Source: Kineococcus sp. NBC_00420 (GTDB lineage: Bacteria; Actinomycetota; Actinomycetes; Actinomycetales; Kineococcaceae). From it: DNA of 64,000 nucleotides. The stretch's first letter is position 1. Every line of letters begins with the position of its first letter. Of this stretch, positions 9,148-17,575 are shown piece by piece. The notes below the pieces were generated by a model. It had not been told where the DNA came from and searched no databases. It saw only the letters and a list, made by a program, of their open reading frames with translations. Location of the stretch: NCBI RefSeq assembly GCF_036021035.1, contig NZ_CP107930.1, positions 3,038,001-3,102,000 of the forward strand, written 5' to 3'. A program made the translations under genes and the position numbers.

Positions 9148-9999
9148 CTAGACCCCGTCCTGGACCGTGACGACGTGGACGCGGGTTCCGAGGGTCCGGA
9201 TCCGCTGGAGTTCCTCGGCGGGGGCGGCGCTGTCGGTGACGAGGTCGCCGACGCTCTCGAGCCCGGCGACCTTGGCCAGGGTGATCCGTCCGATCTTGGA
9301 GGAGTCCGCGACGACGACCGTCCGCTGGGCGTGACGGATCATGGCCGCGTTCGTCCGCGCCTCGGTCTCGTCGTGCGTCGTGATCCCGCCCTCGGCGCTC
9401 ACCCCGTCCACACCGAGGATCGCCATGCCCACGTTGATGGAGGCGAAGGAGTTCTCGGCGAGCGCCCCCACCAGCTCGAAGGAGTTCGCGCGGATCAGGC
9501 CACCGGTCATCATCACCCGCAGGTTCGGCCGGGACCCGATCTCGGTGGCCGTCGTCAGCGAGTTCGTGACGATCGTCAGGTCGGTGCGGAAGATCAGCGC
9601 CCGCGCGACGCCCGCGGCCGTCGTCCCGCCCCCGATGGCGATCGCGAACGGCCCCTCGGGCAGGAAGGTGGCGGCGCGGCGGGCGATGAGTTGCTTGACC
9701 TGGTGCGATTGCCCCGCGCGCAACCGCACCGGCAGTTCCAGCGCCGGGGCGAGGACCCGCGCGCCGCCGTGCGTCCGCGACAGCAGCCCTTGTCCTTCGA
9801 GGTCGGCGAGGTCGCGGCGGACGGTCGCGACCGACACGCCGAGTTCGGTGACGAGGTCCTGCAGGCTCACGTCACCGCGTTCGTTGAGCACGCCGAGGAT
9901 CGCCACCAGCCGGTCGGCACGTTTGCCGGAACCCGCGCGCGGGAGGGCCTCCGAGCCGCCGAGGGCGTGGCCACCGGGCATCTCCACCGCACCAATCAC
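9148..9999 (-). CDS. DeoR/GlpR/AgaR-family repressor of the adjacent sugar operon
   Basis: A 283-residue protein. The N-terminal HTH (about 26-80) has RADRLVAILGVLNERGDVS and VATVRRDLADLEGQGLLSRTHGG, the DeoR signature. The C-terminal sensor domain has IAIGGGTTAAGVARAL, TNSLTTATEI and GVDGVSAEGGITTHDETEA, which binds a sugar phosphate. It is divergent from the GH4-to-aldolase operon, so it most likely represses it until a phosphorylated amino sugar or ketose appears. GTG 9999, GTG 9987 and ATG 9981 are all possible starts; none has an ideal ribosome site. Confidence 0.85.
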   Translation of the reverse strand: MIGAVEMPGGHALGGSEALPRAGSGKRADRLVAILGVLNERGDVSLQDLVTELGVSVATVRRDLADLEGQGLLSRTHGGARVLAPALELPVRLRAGQSHQVKQLIARRAATFLPEGPFAIAIGGGTTAAGVARALIFRTDLTIVTNSLTTATEIGSRPNLRVMMTGGLIRANSFELVGALAENSFASINVGMAILGVDGVSAEGGITTHDETEARTNAAMIRHAQRTVVVADSSKIGRITLAKVAGLESVGDLVTDSAAPAEELQRIRTLGTRVHVVTVQDGV

Positions 10000-10018
10000 T
10001 CGAACCGATCAACCAGAA

Positions 10019-10033
10019 TGAGCGTTTCGCTCA
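10019..10033. promoter_or_regulatory. Palindromic operator between the DeoR gene and the GH4 operon
   Basis: TGAGCG-TTT-CGCTCA is a perfect inverted repeat with six-base arms. It contains the GCGAAACGC/TTTCG core common in DeoR-family sites and lies in the 74-base divergent spacer, about 40 bases from the GH4 start. An AT-rich AGAATATT follows. It is the best candidate site for the DeoR-type repressor. Confidence 0.55.
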
Positions 10034-10073
10034 GAATATTGCGTCCATCGCGCAGTCGGAACACCATCCTGGC

Positions 10074-11390
10074 ATGACACGAGTCACCTTCGTCGGGGCC
10101 GGGAGCGTCGAGTTCACCCGCCAGCTGGTGGGGGACCTCCTGAGGTTCGACGACCTCGGCCCGCTCGACCTGCGGCTCTTCGACATCGACGAGCGCCGCC
10201 TCGCCGTGGCCGAGGGCACCGCCCGGCAGGTCGGCGAACGCCTGAACCGCCCCCTGACGACCACCGCGACCACCGACCGGCGCCGCGCCCTCGCCGACGC
10301 CGACTTCGTCGTCGACATGGTGCAGATCGGCGGCATCGAGGCCACCCGCCACGACCTGGAGATCCCGGCCCGCTACGGGTTGCGCCAGACGATCGGCGAC
10401 ACCACCGGGGTGGGCGGGGTCTTCCGCGCGCTGCGCACGTTCCCCTTCCTCACCGCCCTCACCGCGGACATCCGCGACGTGGCGCCGGACGCGGTCTTCC
10501 TGAACTACACCAACCCGATGGCGATGAACGTCTGGTGGACCAGCCTCGTCGCCCCGGAACTCACCACCCTGGGGTTGTGCCACAGCGTCTACTGGACCGC
10601 CCACGACCTCGCGGAGCTCGTCGGGTTGTCCGTCGAGCAGACCAGGTTCCGGGCGGCCGGCGTCAACCACCAGGCGTGGTTGCTGGAGTGGACCCACGGG
10701 GGTCGTGACCTCTACCCGGTGCTGCGCGAGCGCATCGCCGCCGACCCGGAACTGCTGCGCCGCGTCCGCGTCGAGGTCTTCCGCCGGATCGGCTACTACC
10801 CGACCGAGACGAGCGAGCACTCCTCGGAGTACCTGCCGTGGTTCCTCCGCGACCAGGAGCAGGTCGAGAGGTTCCGGCTGCGGCCGATGGAGTACCTGGA
10901 GATCTCCGAGAACAACGTCCGTGAGTTCCACGCGGCCGAACGCGCCCTCGCCGCGGGTGAACCGCTGGCGCTCGAGGAGGAGGCGGCCGAGTACGCGCCG
11001 CAGGTCATCCACTCCCTCGTCACCGGCACCGAACGCGAGATCCACGCCAACGTCGTCAACCGGGGCCTGATCGACAACCTGCCCGCCGGGTGCGTCGTCG
11101 AGGTGCCGACCATCGTGGGCGCCGGCGGGATCTCCCCGGTCCCGATGGGTTCCCTGCCGGTGCAGGCCGCAGCGGTGAACCGCCCCTACGTCTCGGTCGC
11201 CGAGCTCACGATCGAGGCCGCCCGGACCGGGGACCCGCGCCTCGTGCGCCAGGCGGTGCTCGTGGACCCCAACGCGAGCTCGACGCTCACGCCCGAGCGG
11301 ATCTGGGCGCTGTGCAACGACCTCGTCGCCGCCCACGGCGACCTGCTGCCGCCAGAACTGCGCGTGCAGCTGCCGGTCGACGCCCTGTAG
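10074..11390 (+). CDS. GH4-family NAD- and metal-dependent alpha-galactosidase-like glycosidase
   Basis: A 438-residue cytoplasmic enzyme. The Rossmann start VTFVGAGSVEFTRQLV binds NAD; NYTNPMAMN, GLCHSVYWT and GVNHQAW supply the conserved Asn, Cys and His that hold the substrate and Mn2+. GH4 enzymes cleave by an oxidation-elimination mechanism. The GLCHS version is typical of alpha-galactosidases (MelA-like) rather than 6-phospho-glucosidases. As first gene of an operon with AgaS and tagatose-pathway enzymes, an alpha-galactosaminidase role on imported oligosaccharides is plausible but unproven. Confidence 0.8.
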   Translation: MTRVTFVGAGSVEFTRQLVGDLLRFDDLGPLDLRLFDIDERRLAVAEGTARQVGERLNRPLTTTATTDRRRALADADFVVDMVQIGGIEATRHDLEIPARYGLRQTIGDTTGVGGVFRALRTFPFLTALTADIRDVAPDAVFLNYTNPMAMNVWWTSLVAPELTTLGLCHSVYWTAHDLAELVGLSVEQTRFRAAGVNHQAWLLEWTHGGRDLYPVLRERIAADPELLRRVRVEVFRRIGYYPTETSEHSSEYLPWFLRDQEQVERFRLRPMEYLEISENNVREFHAAERALAAGEPLALEEEAAEYAPQVIHSLVTGTEREIHANVVNRGLIDNLPAGCVVEVPTIVGAGGISPVPMGSLPVQAAAVNRPYVSVAELTIEAARTGDPRLVRQAVLVDPNASSTLTPERIWALCNDLVAAHGDLLPPELRVQLPVDAL

Positions 11391-11415
11391 TCCAGACCCC
11401 CGAGAGGAGTTCCCG

Positions 11416-12708
11416 GTGCACGTCCCACGACTCGCCGCCGCCCTCACCCTCGTCGCGCTCGTCGCGACGGGGTGCGGGACGAAACCCGTCACCACGCTCG
11501 ACCCCTCCGCCCAGGTCCACCTGACGATGTGGTCGGGGCAGAGCGACGAGGCCGAGCGGGTGCTGGAGCGTCTCGCCGCGGAGTTCGAGCAGCAGCACCC
11601 CAACGTCAGCATCGACGTCACGCCCGGGGCCTCCTCCACCGAGGAACTGCTGCAGAAGCTCGCCGCCTCGTTCGCGGGCAACGACTCCCCGGACATCTCC
11701 TACACGTTCGGGTCGTGGGCGAGCCAGCTGGAACGCTCGAACCGGACCCTCGACATCACCTCCGTGGTGCAGGGCCCCGGGGTGGACTGGGAGGACTTCA
11801 CCTCGGCGGCGCGGGCGACGGCGCAGCCGACCGGCCACCGCACCATCGGGTTCCCCGCCGTCGTCGACAACATCGCCCTCCTCTACAACACGACCCTCTT
11901 CGACCGGGCCGGCGTCGCGTACCCCACGCCCGACTGGACCTGGCAGGACTTCCGGGCCGCGGCGAAGCAGCTCACGAACCCCGGCGACCACGTCTACGGG
12001 TACGGGTACTCCGTCTCGGGGAGCGAGGAGACGACGTGGCAGTTGTGGCCGCACCTGTGGCAGAACGGCGGCGAGATCCTGGACGCCACCGGGCAGGAGG
12101 CGGCCTTCGACTCCCGGGCCGGGATCGACGCCCTCACCTTCCTGCGCGGGATGGCCGTCGACGACCGGAGCGTCTACCTCGACCAGACGGACACCAAGTT
12201 CGCCCAGCTGTTCGAGAGCGACCGCATCGCCATGATCACCTCCGGTCCCTGGGAACTGTCGGCGCTCAAGACCGCCGGAACCTCCTACGGCGTCGTGCAG
12301 CTCCCGGGGACGGACGGCGACCACCAGACGGTCTCCGGCCCCGACCTGTGGACCCTGTTCGACAACGACGACGTCAACCGCGCCCACTGGGCGACGCAGT
12401 TCACCGAGTGGCTGACCTCGGCCGAGCAGGACGAGCAGTTCAACGTGGCTCTCGGCAACCTCCCGCTGCGGGCCAGTGAGGCCACCAGCGAGGCGTTCCT
12501 GACCGCCTCCGCCGAACTCCCCGGGCTCGACGTGATGCAGGCCAACGCCGCGAACGCGAAGAAGCCCCGCCCGACCGTCCCCGGCTACAACGGCCTCTCG
12601 GAGGCCGTCGGGAGCGCCACCGCCCACGTGCTGCAGGGCGAAGGGTCGCCGCAGGGCGCCCTCGCCGACGCCGCCACCGCCGCCGACAAGGCACTGCGCC
12701 AGAGCTGA
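11416..12708 (+). CDS. Sugar ABC transporter substrate-binding lipoprotein
   Basis: A 430-residue family-1 extracellular solute-binding protein. The signal ends in LVALVATGCGT, a lipobox with the lipid-modified Cys near residue 17. VHLTMWSGQSDEAERVLERL, FEQQHPNVSIDV and YTFGSWASQLERS are typical of carbohydrate uptake (CUT1) binding proteins. It would capture the oligosaccharide outside the membrane and deliver it to the two permeases that follow nine bases later. The ligand is unknown; the operon suggests galactosamine-containing sugars. Confidence 0.85.
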   Translation: MHVPRLAAALTLVALVATGCGTKPVTTLDPSAQVHLTMWSGQSDEAERVLERLAAEFEQQHPNVSIDVTPGASSTEELLQKLAASFAGNDSPDISYTFGSWASQLERSNRTLDITSVVQGPGVDWEDFTSAARATAQPTGHRTIGFPAVVDNIALLYNTTLFDRAGVAYPTPDWTWQDFRAAAKQLTNPGDHVYGYGYSVSGSEETTWQLWPHLWQNGGEILDATGQEAAFDSRAGIDALTFLRGMAVDDRSVYLDQTDTKFAQLFESDRIAMITSGPWELSALKTAGTSYGVVQLPGTDGDHQTVSGPDLWTLFDNDDVNRAHWATQFTEWLTSAEQDEQFNVALGNLPLRASEATSEAFLTASAELPGLDVMQANAANAKKPRPTVPGYNGLSEAVGSATAHVLQGEGSPQGALADAATAADKALRQS

Positions 12709-12717
12709 GGACGTGAC

Positions 12718-13656
12718 GTGACGACCGTTGACCTTCGAGAGTCGCAGCGCCGGGGGACCTCGGGAGCGGCTGCCCCCCGGCCCCGCCGTGCCGTGGGGGA
12801 GGCACTGGCCGGGTGGGGTTTCGTCGCCCCGGCCCTGATCGTGGTCGGAGGGCTCACCCTCTTCCCGGGGATCTGGGCCCTCGTGCTGTCCTTCCGCACG
12901 TGGGACGGGTTCAGCCCGCCGAGGGGGGTGGGGATCCAGAACTACCGGGACCTCGCCGTCGACCCCGCGCTCGGCGGTGCCGCGCTGCACACCGCCCTCT
13001 ACACGGTCCTCTTCGTGCCGGCGTCGGTCCTGCTGGGACTGTTCCTGGCCGTCGCGCTGAACCGTCGGATCCGGTTCATCGGCCTGTACCGCACCGCGGT
13101 GTTCGTGCCCTTCGTCGCCTCCGCCGCCGCGACGGGCATCCTCACGACCTACCTCTTCAGCGCGCAGTTCGGGCTGGTCAACAACGTCCTGCGCGTCCTG
13201 CACCTGCCCCAGCAGGGCTGGCTGGAGGACGGCCACCAGGCCATGGTGGTCATCACCATCATGTCGCTGTGGGGGCAGGCCGCCTTCACCACGGTCATCT
13301 ACCTCGCTGCGCTGCAGGACATCCCCGGCGACACCATCGAGGCCGCCCGGATGGACGGCGCGAACTCCCGGCAGGTCTTCTGGCGCGTCGTGTGGCCGCA
13401 ACTCGGGGCGGTGACGTCGTTCGTCGCGGTCTACCAGACCCTGGAGGCCGTCCAGCTGTTCGACCTCGTCTACGCCACCACGCGCGGCGGGCCGCTCGAC
13501 GCCACCCAGACGATCGTCTACTACGTCTGGCACCTCGCGTTCCAGCGGCTGCAGTTCGGCTACGGCTCGGCCGTCGCCTACGCGTTGTTCTTCGCCACCC
13601 TGGTCGTGACGATCGTCGTCACCATCACCCAGCGCCGCGCCGGGAGGAATCCGTGA
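12718..13656 (+). CDS. Sugar ABC transporter permease (MalF-like)
   Basis: A 312-residue membrane protein with six predicted helices. The cytoplasmic EAA loop, EAARMDGANSRQVFWRVVWPQL near residue 205 onward, is where the ATPase docks. The N-terminal tail before the first helix is rich in Arg and Pro. The GTG start is ten bases after the binding-protein stop, and its stop overlaps the next permease by four bases. No ATPase gene is in the operon, as is common in actinobacteria that use one shared MsiK-type ATPase. Confidence 0.85.
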   Translation: MTTVDLRESQRRGTSGAAAPRPRRAVGEALAGWGFVAPALIVVGGLTLFPGIWALVLSFRTWDGFSPPRGVGIQNYRDLAVDPALGGAALHTALYTVLFVPASVLLGLFLAVALNRRIRFIGLYRTAVFVPFVASAAATGILTTYLFSAQFGLVNNVLRVLHLPQQGWLEDGHQAMVVITIMSLWGQAAFTTVIYLAALQDIPGDTIEAARMDGANSRQVFWRVVWPQLGAVTSFVAVYQTLEAVQLFDLVYATTRGGPLDATQTIVYYVWHLAFQRLQFGYGSAVAYALFFATLVVTIVVTITQRRAGRNP

Positions 13657-14525
13657 CGACCGTGACTCCGTCCGCGACCTCGACGTCCACGTCGACCGTG
13701 CCCCGTCGCCGCGGGTTGCCGTTCAGCCCGTGGCACCTGCTGCTGGTGCCGATCTCGGTCCTCTTCCTGCTGCCGTTCCTCGAGATGTTCCTCACCTCCC
13801 TGGAACCTGCGTCGGAGATCAACAAGTTCCCGCCCGCCTTCGTCCCGACGCACTTCACCCTCAGCGGGTACACCCGGTTGTTCGCCGATTCCTCGATCCT
13901 GCGGTGGCTGCTGAACACGGCCGTCGTGTCCGCGTCGGCGACCGTCTCGCACCTGGTGCTCTGCTCGCTGGCCGGCTACGGGTTCGCCCGGCTGCGCTTC
14001 CCGGGCCGGACTTTCGGGTTCCTGGCGATCCTCGCGACCATCATGATCCCCTCGCAGCTGCTCATGATCCCGACCTACGTCATGTTCGCCCGGCTCGGTC
14101 TCGTCGACCACCTCTCGGCCGCGATCGTGCCCTGGCTGGCCTCGGCGTTCGGCATCTTCCTCATGCGCCAGTTCTTCCTGTCGCTGCCGAGCGAGCTGGA
14201 GGAGGCGGGCAGGATCGACGGCTGCTCGCGCCTGCAGGTGTTCTTCCGCATCGTGCTGCCGCTGGCCCGGCCCGCGCTGGCGACGTTGGCGATCTTCACC
14301 CTGCTCGGGTCCTGGAACGACCTCGTGTGGCCCCTGGTGGCCATCAACGACGAGCACGACTTCACGCTGCAGCTGGGGCTGACGAACTTCCAGGGCGCCC
14401 GCCGGACCGACTGGTCGCTGCTCATGGCCGGCAACGTCGTCGCCACCCTCCCGCTCATGCTGCTCTTCCTCCTGGCCCAGCGGCAGTTCGTCGCGACCAT
14501 GGCCTCGGCCGGGCTGAAAGGCTGA
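13653..14525 (+). CDS. Sugar ABC transporter permease (MalG-like)
   Basis: The second CUT1 permease, 290 residues, six helices, with EAGRIDGCSRLQVFFRIVLPL as its EAA loop. The GTG at 13653 overlaps the upstream TGA (GTGA) and follows GGGAGGA, so it is chosen over the far longer open frame that begins inside the first permease. The N-terminal ~25 residues are Ser/Thr-rich. It forms the transport channel with the previous gene product. Confidence 0.85.
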   Translation: MTTVTPSATSTSTSTVPRRRGLPFSPWHLLLVPISVLFLLPFLEMFLTSLEPASEINKFPPAFVPTHFTLSGYTRLFADSSILRWLLNTAVVSASATVSHLVLCSLAGYGFARLRFPGRTFGFLAILATIMIPSQLLMIPTYVMFARLGLVDHLSAAIVPWLASAFGIFLMRQFFLSLPSELEEAGRIDGCSRLQVFFRIVLPLARPALATLAIFTLLGSWNDLVWPLVAINDEHDFTLQLGLTNFQGARRTDWSLLMAGNVVATLPLMLLFLLAQRQFVATMASAGLKG

Positions 14526-14580
14526 GCCCCGTGCGCACCGAAGCGAGCACCACCCGCACCACCGACCGGAGGTACCTCCC

Positions 14581-15717
14581 GTGAACACCGACGTCGCCGC
14601 TCCCACGAGCGGATCCGCGACCCACCACGAGATCCGGCAGCAGCCGGGCGCGTGGCGCGACCTGGTCACCCTGCTCGCCGGGCACCGGGACGCGCTGGAC
14701 GACTTCCTCGCCCCGGTCCTGGCGCAGGAGAACCTACGCATCGTCCTCACCGGCGCGGGGACCTCCGCCTTCGCCGGTGACATCGCGAGCGCGTCGCTGC
14801 GCCGCCACCTGGGCCGCCGGGTCGACGCCCTCGCCACGACCGACCTCGTCGCCGACCCCTTCGGCCTGCTCGCGGAGGGCGGCCCCGTCCTGCTGGTGTC
14901 CTTCGCGCGGTCCGGGAACAGTCCCGAGAGCGTCGCGGCGACCCGGATCGTGGACGATCTCGCCCCGCGGGCGCACCACCTCGTCATCACCTGCGACGCC
15001 GAGGGGGCCCTGGCCCGGGAGCACCGCGGTGCGGCGAACTCGTTCGTGCTGGTGATGCCGGAGCAGACCAACGACACCGGCTTCGCCATGACGTCGAGCT
15101 TCTCCACGATGCTGCTCGCCGCGCTCCTGGTGTTCCGGGCCGACCAGGCCCGCCACGTCGAGGCCCTGGGCGCCGCCGCGTCGTCGCTGATCGGGCGCAG
15201 CGGACAGGTCGAGGCCCTGCTGGACGCCGACCCCGAACGCGTCGTGTACCTCGGCTCGGGTCCGCTGCAGGGGCTGGCTCAGGAGTCCGCGCTGAAGCTG
15301 CTCGAACTGACGGCGGGGGGAGTGGCGGGTTTCCACGACTCCCCGCTCGGGTTCCGCCACGGCCCGAAGTCGGTGGTCGACGACCGCACCCTCGTCGTCG
15401 TGTACGCCTCCGCCGACCCCTACACCGCCCACTACGACGCCGACATCGTCACCGAACTCCGTCGTGACCGCCCCGCGCAGGTCGTGCACGTCGGCGGGCC
15501 GGACGGTTCTGCGCTGGACCTCGCCCTCCCGCAGCTCGACGGTCTCGACGACGGGTTGCGCAGCGTCGCCCTCGTCGCCTTCGCGCAGCTGCTCGCGCTG
15601 GGTGCGTCCGTCCGCCGCGGCTGCACCCCCGACAACCCCTTCCCGGGCGGCACCGTCAACCGGGTCGTCCAGGGGGTCTCGATCCACGACCTCCCGGGCC
15701 GGAGCGAGCAGCCGTGA
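14581..15717 (+). CDS. agaS: AgaS-type galactosamine-6-phosphate deaminase/isomerase (two SIS domains)
   Basis: A 378-residue double-SIS protein. SIS 1 has LTGAGTSAFAGD and SFARSGNSPES; SIS 2 has VVYLGSGPLQGLAQESALKLLEL and the FRHGPKS box shared by AgaS and the isomerase half of GlmS. No glutaminase domain is present. AgaS converts galactosamine-6-phosphate to tagatose-6-phosphate plus ammonia. The following kinase and class II aldolase supply the next two steps. GAGGTACC precedes the GTG start. The reaction is inferred from family and context, both in good agreement. Confidence 0.75.
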   Translation: MNTDVAAPTSGSATHHEIRQQPGAWRDLVTLLAGHRDALDDFLAPVLAQENLRIVLTGAGTSAFAGDIASASLRRHLGRRVDALATTDLVADPFGLLAEGGPVLLVSFARSGNSPESVAATRIVDDLAPRAHHLVITCDAEGALAREHRGAANSFVLVMPEQTNDTGFAMTSSFSTMLLAALLVFRADQARHVEALGAAASSLIGRSGQVEALLDADPERVVYLGSGPLQGLAQESALKLLELTAGGVAGFHDSPLGFRHGPKSVVDDRTLVVVYASADPYTAHYDADIVTELRRDRPAQVVHVGGPDGSALDLALPQLDGLDDGLRSVALVAFAQLLALGASVRRGCTPDNPFPGGTVNRVVQGVSIHDLPGRSEQP

Positions 15718-16670
15718 CGTACTTCCTCGGCATGGACGGGGGCGGGACGAAGACCGCCTTCGTCCTGCTCGACGGGAACGGGACGGTCGTCGCGGAGGAC
15801 CGGCAACCCTCCAGCTACTACTTCGGGAGCGAGAGCGGGATCGACCTCGTCGAGCAGGTCCTGCGCGCCGGGGTCGGCGCCGTCGTCGCGGCGGCCGGGA
15901 TCCGTGTCGAGGACCTCACCTTCGCGTTCCTGGCGATCCCCGGCTACGGCGAGGCCAGCGCCGACGTCGCCCACCTGGACGCGATGCCCGCCCGGGTCCT
16001 GGGGCACGACCGCTACCTCTGCGGCAACGACATGCTCAGCGGCTGGGCGGGTTCCCTCGCCGGCCGGGACGGCATCAACGTCGTCGCCGGTACCGGATCG
16101 GTGGCCTACGGCGAACGGGGTCACCGCGCCCACCGGACCGGCGGCTGGAGCGAACTCTTCGGCGACGAGGGGTCCGCGTACTGGGTGGCCGTCCAGGGAC
16201 TGAACGCGTTCTCCCGCATGGCCGACGGCCGTGAACCCCGGACGGCGTTGCACGGCGCGGTCCGGGAGGCGCTGGAGGTCCGGGACGACGGCGACGACCT
16301 CGACGTCATCGGTGTCGTCGTGGACCGCTGGCAGGGCGACCGCAGCCGGATCGCGGGCCTCGCCCGCGTCGTCACCGCGACGGCCGCCGCGGGCGACGCC
16401 CGGGCCCTGGGGATCGTGCGCGCCGCGGCCGCAGAACTGGCCGCCCTGGTGACGACGACGGCGACCGCCCTGGGCCACGGTTCGCAGGACGAGGTGGCGG
16501 TGTCCTGGTCCGGGGGACTGTTCAACGCCCCCGTGGTGCGGTCGGAGTTCGAGGAGGCTTTGCAGCACAGCCCGTTCCGGCTGGAACTCGTGACGCCGCA
16601 GCACGGTCCGGAACTCGGTGGTGCCCTCTACGCCGTCCGGGCGGCCCGGGCCCGCGGGGTGGTCGTGTGA
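15714..16670 (+). CDS. BadF/BadG/BcrA-type sugar kinase (N-acetylglucosamine kinase-like)
   Basis: A 318-residue ASKHA-fold kinase. The phosphate-1 loop is GMDGGGTKTAFVLLDGNG at the N-terminus; GYGEASADVAHL and NVVAGTGSVAYGERG are the adenosine/phosphate-2 regions. The family includes GlcNAc and glucosamine kinases. Here the likely substrate is the free amino sugar released by the GH4 enzyme, giving galactosamine-6-phosphate for AgaS. It overlaps AgaS and the next gene by four bases each, so the set is translationally coupled. Confidence 0.7.
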   Translation: MTYFLGMDGGGTKTAFVLLDGNGTVVAEDRQPSSYYFGSESGIDLVEQVLRAGVGAVVAAAGIRVEDLTFAFLAIPGYGEASADVAHLDAMPARVLGHDRYLCGNDMLSGWAGSLAGRDGINVVAGTGSVAYGERGHRAHRTGGWSELFGDEGSAYWVAVQGLNAFSRMADGREPRTALHGAVREALEVRDDGDDLDVIGVVVDRWQGDRSRIAGLARVVTATAAAGDARALGIVRAAAAELAALVTTTATALGHGSQDEVAVSWSGGLFNAPVVRSEFEEALQHSPFRLELVTPQHGPELGGALYAVRAARARGVVV

Positions 16671-17575
16671 TCGTCGTCCTCACCCCCAACCCGGCGGTCG
16701 ACGTGACGTACCGCGTCGCGGAACAGCGGGTCGGAACCACCCAGCGGGTGCTGGAGGTCTCCCGTCGCCCCGGGGGCAAGGGCGTCAACGTGGCCCGCGT
16801 CCTGGGCGGCGAGGGGGTTCCCGCCCGGTGCGTGCTGCCCCTGGGCGGGGCGGCCGGGACGTGGGTGCAGGAGGCGCTGCGCGACCTGGGGCTGGAACCC
16901 ACGACCGTTCCCCTGGCCGGTGAGACCCGCACGACGGTGACCGTCGTCGACGACGTGGCCCACCCGACGATGTTCGGCGAACCCGGCCCCGCGGTGACCC
17001 CCGCGGAGTGGGCCGCCGTGCGGGACGCCCTCGCCGGGGCGTTGCGCGGGGCGGCGGCCTTCGTCGTCGCGGGGTCGCTCCCGCTCGGCAGCGACCCCGG
17101 CCTGGTCGGCGACTGGGTGCGCACGGCCCGCGACGCCGGGGTCCTGACCGTCGCCGACCTGTCCGGTCCGGCCCTGCTGGCGGCCGCCGACGCCGGGGCC
17201 TCCGTCTGCAAGCCCAACGTCGAGGAACTCCTCGGCGCGACCGGTGCCGGTTCCGAGGCGGAGGGCGCCGCGGACCTGCTGGCCCGGGGGGCCGGTGCGG
17301 TGGTGGTCTCCCGCGGGGTCCACGGGATCGCCGCCCACACCCGCGACGGGGTGTGCGAGGTTTCCGCCGTCCCGGGCGTCAGCGGGAACGCCACCGGCGC
17401 CGGGGACGCCGCGACGGCCGGTCTCGTCCTCGCCCTCACCGGCGGTTCCCCGCTGCCCGACGCCCTGCGCCGGGCCGCCGCGTTCGGCGCCGCCGCCGTC
17501 CTGCGTCCGGTCGCAGGTGAGATCGACCGGGCCGCCGCCGCCCGTTTCCTCGACACCACCGGGAGTCCCGCATGA
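16667..17575 (+). CDS. PfkB-family kinase, tagatose-6-phosphate/1-phosphofructokinase type
   Basis: A 302-residue ribokinase-fold kinase. NPAVDVTYRV at the start and RRPGGKGVNVARVLGGEG are the hallmarks of LacC/FruK-type phosphosugar kinases; GNATGAGDAATAGLVLAL is the C-terminal anion-hole and catalytic Asp motif. It would turn tagatose-6-phosphate into tagatose-1,6-bisphosphate with ATP. Four-base overlaps on both sides. A fructose-1-phosphate substrate cannot be excluded by sequence alone; the AgaS neighbour favours tagatose-6-phosphate. Confidence 0.75.
   Translation: MIVVLTPNPAVDVTYRVAEQRVGTTQRVLEVSRRPGGKGVNVARVLGGEGVPARCVLPLGGAAGTWVQEALRDLGLEPTTVPLAGETRTTVTVVDDVAHPTMFGEPGPAVTPAEWAAVRDALAGALRGAAAFVVAGSLPLGSDPGLVGDWVRTARDAGVLTVADLSGPALLAAADAGASVCKPNVEELLGATGAGSEAEGAADLLARGAGAVVVSRGVHGIAAHTRDGVCEVSAVPGVSGNATGAGDAATAGLVLALTGGSPLPDALRRAAAFGAAAVLRPVAGEIDRAAAARFLDTTGSPA

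Noticed and set aside
13578-15107. A 509-codon minus-strand frame opposite the second permease and AgaS
   Set aside because: Shadow of two well-supported plus-strand genes; the translation is repetitive and charged.
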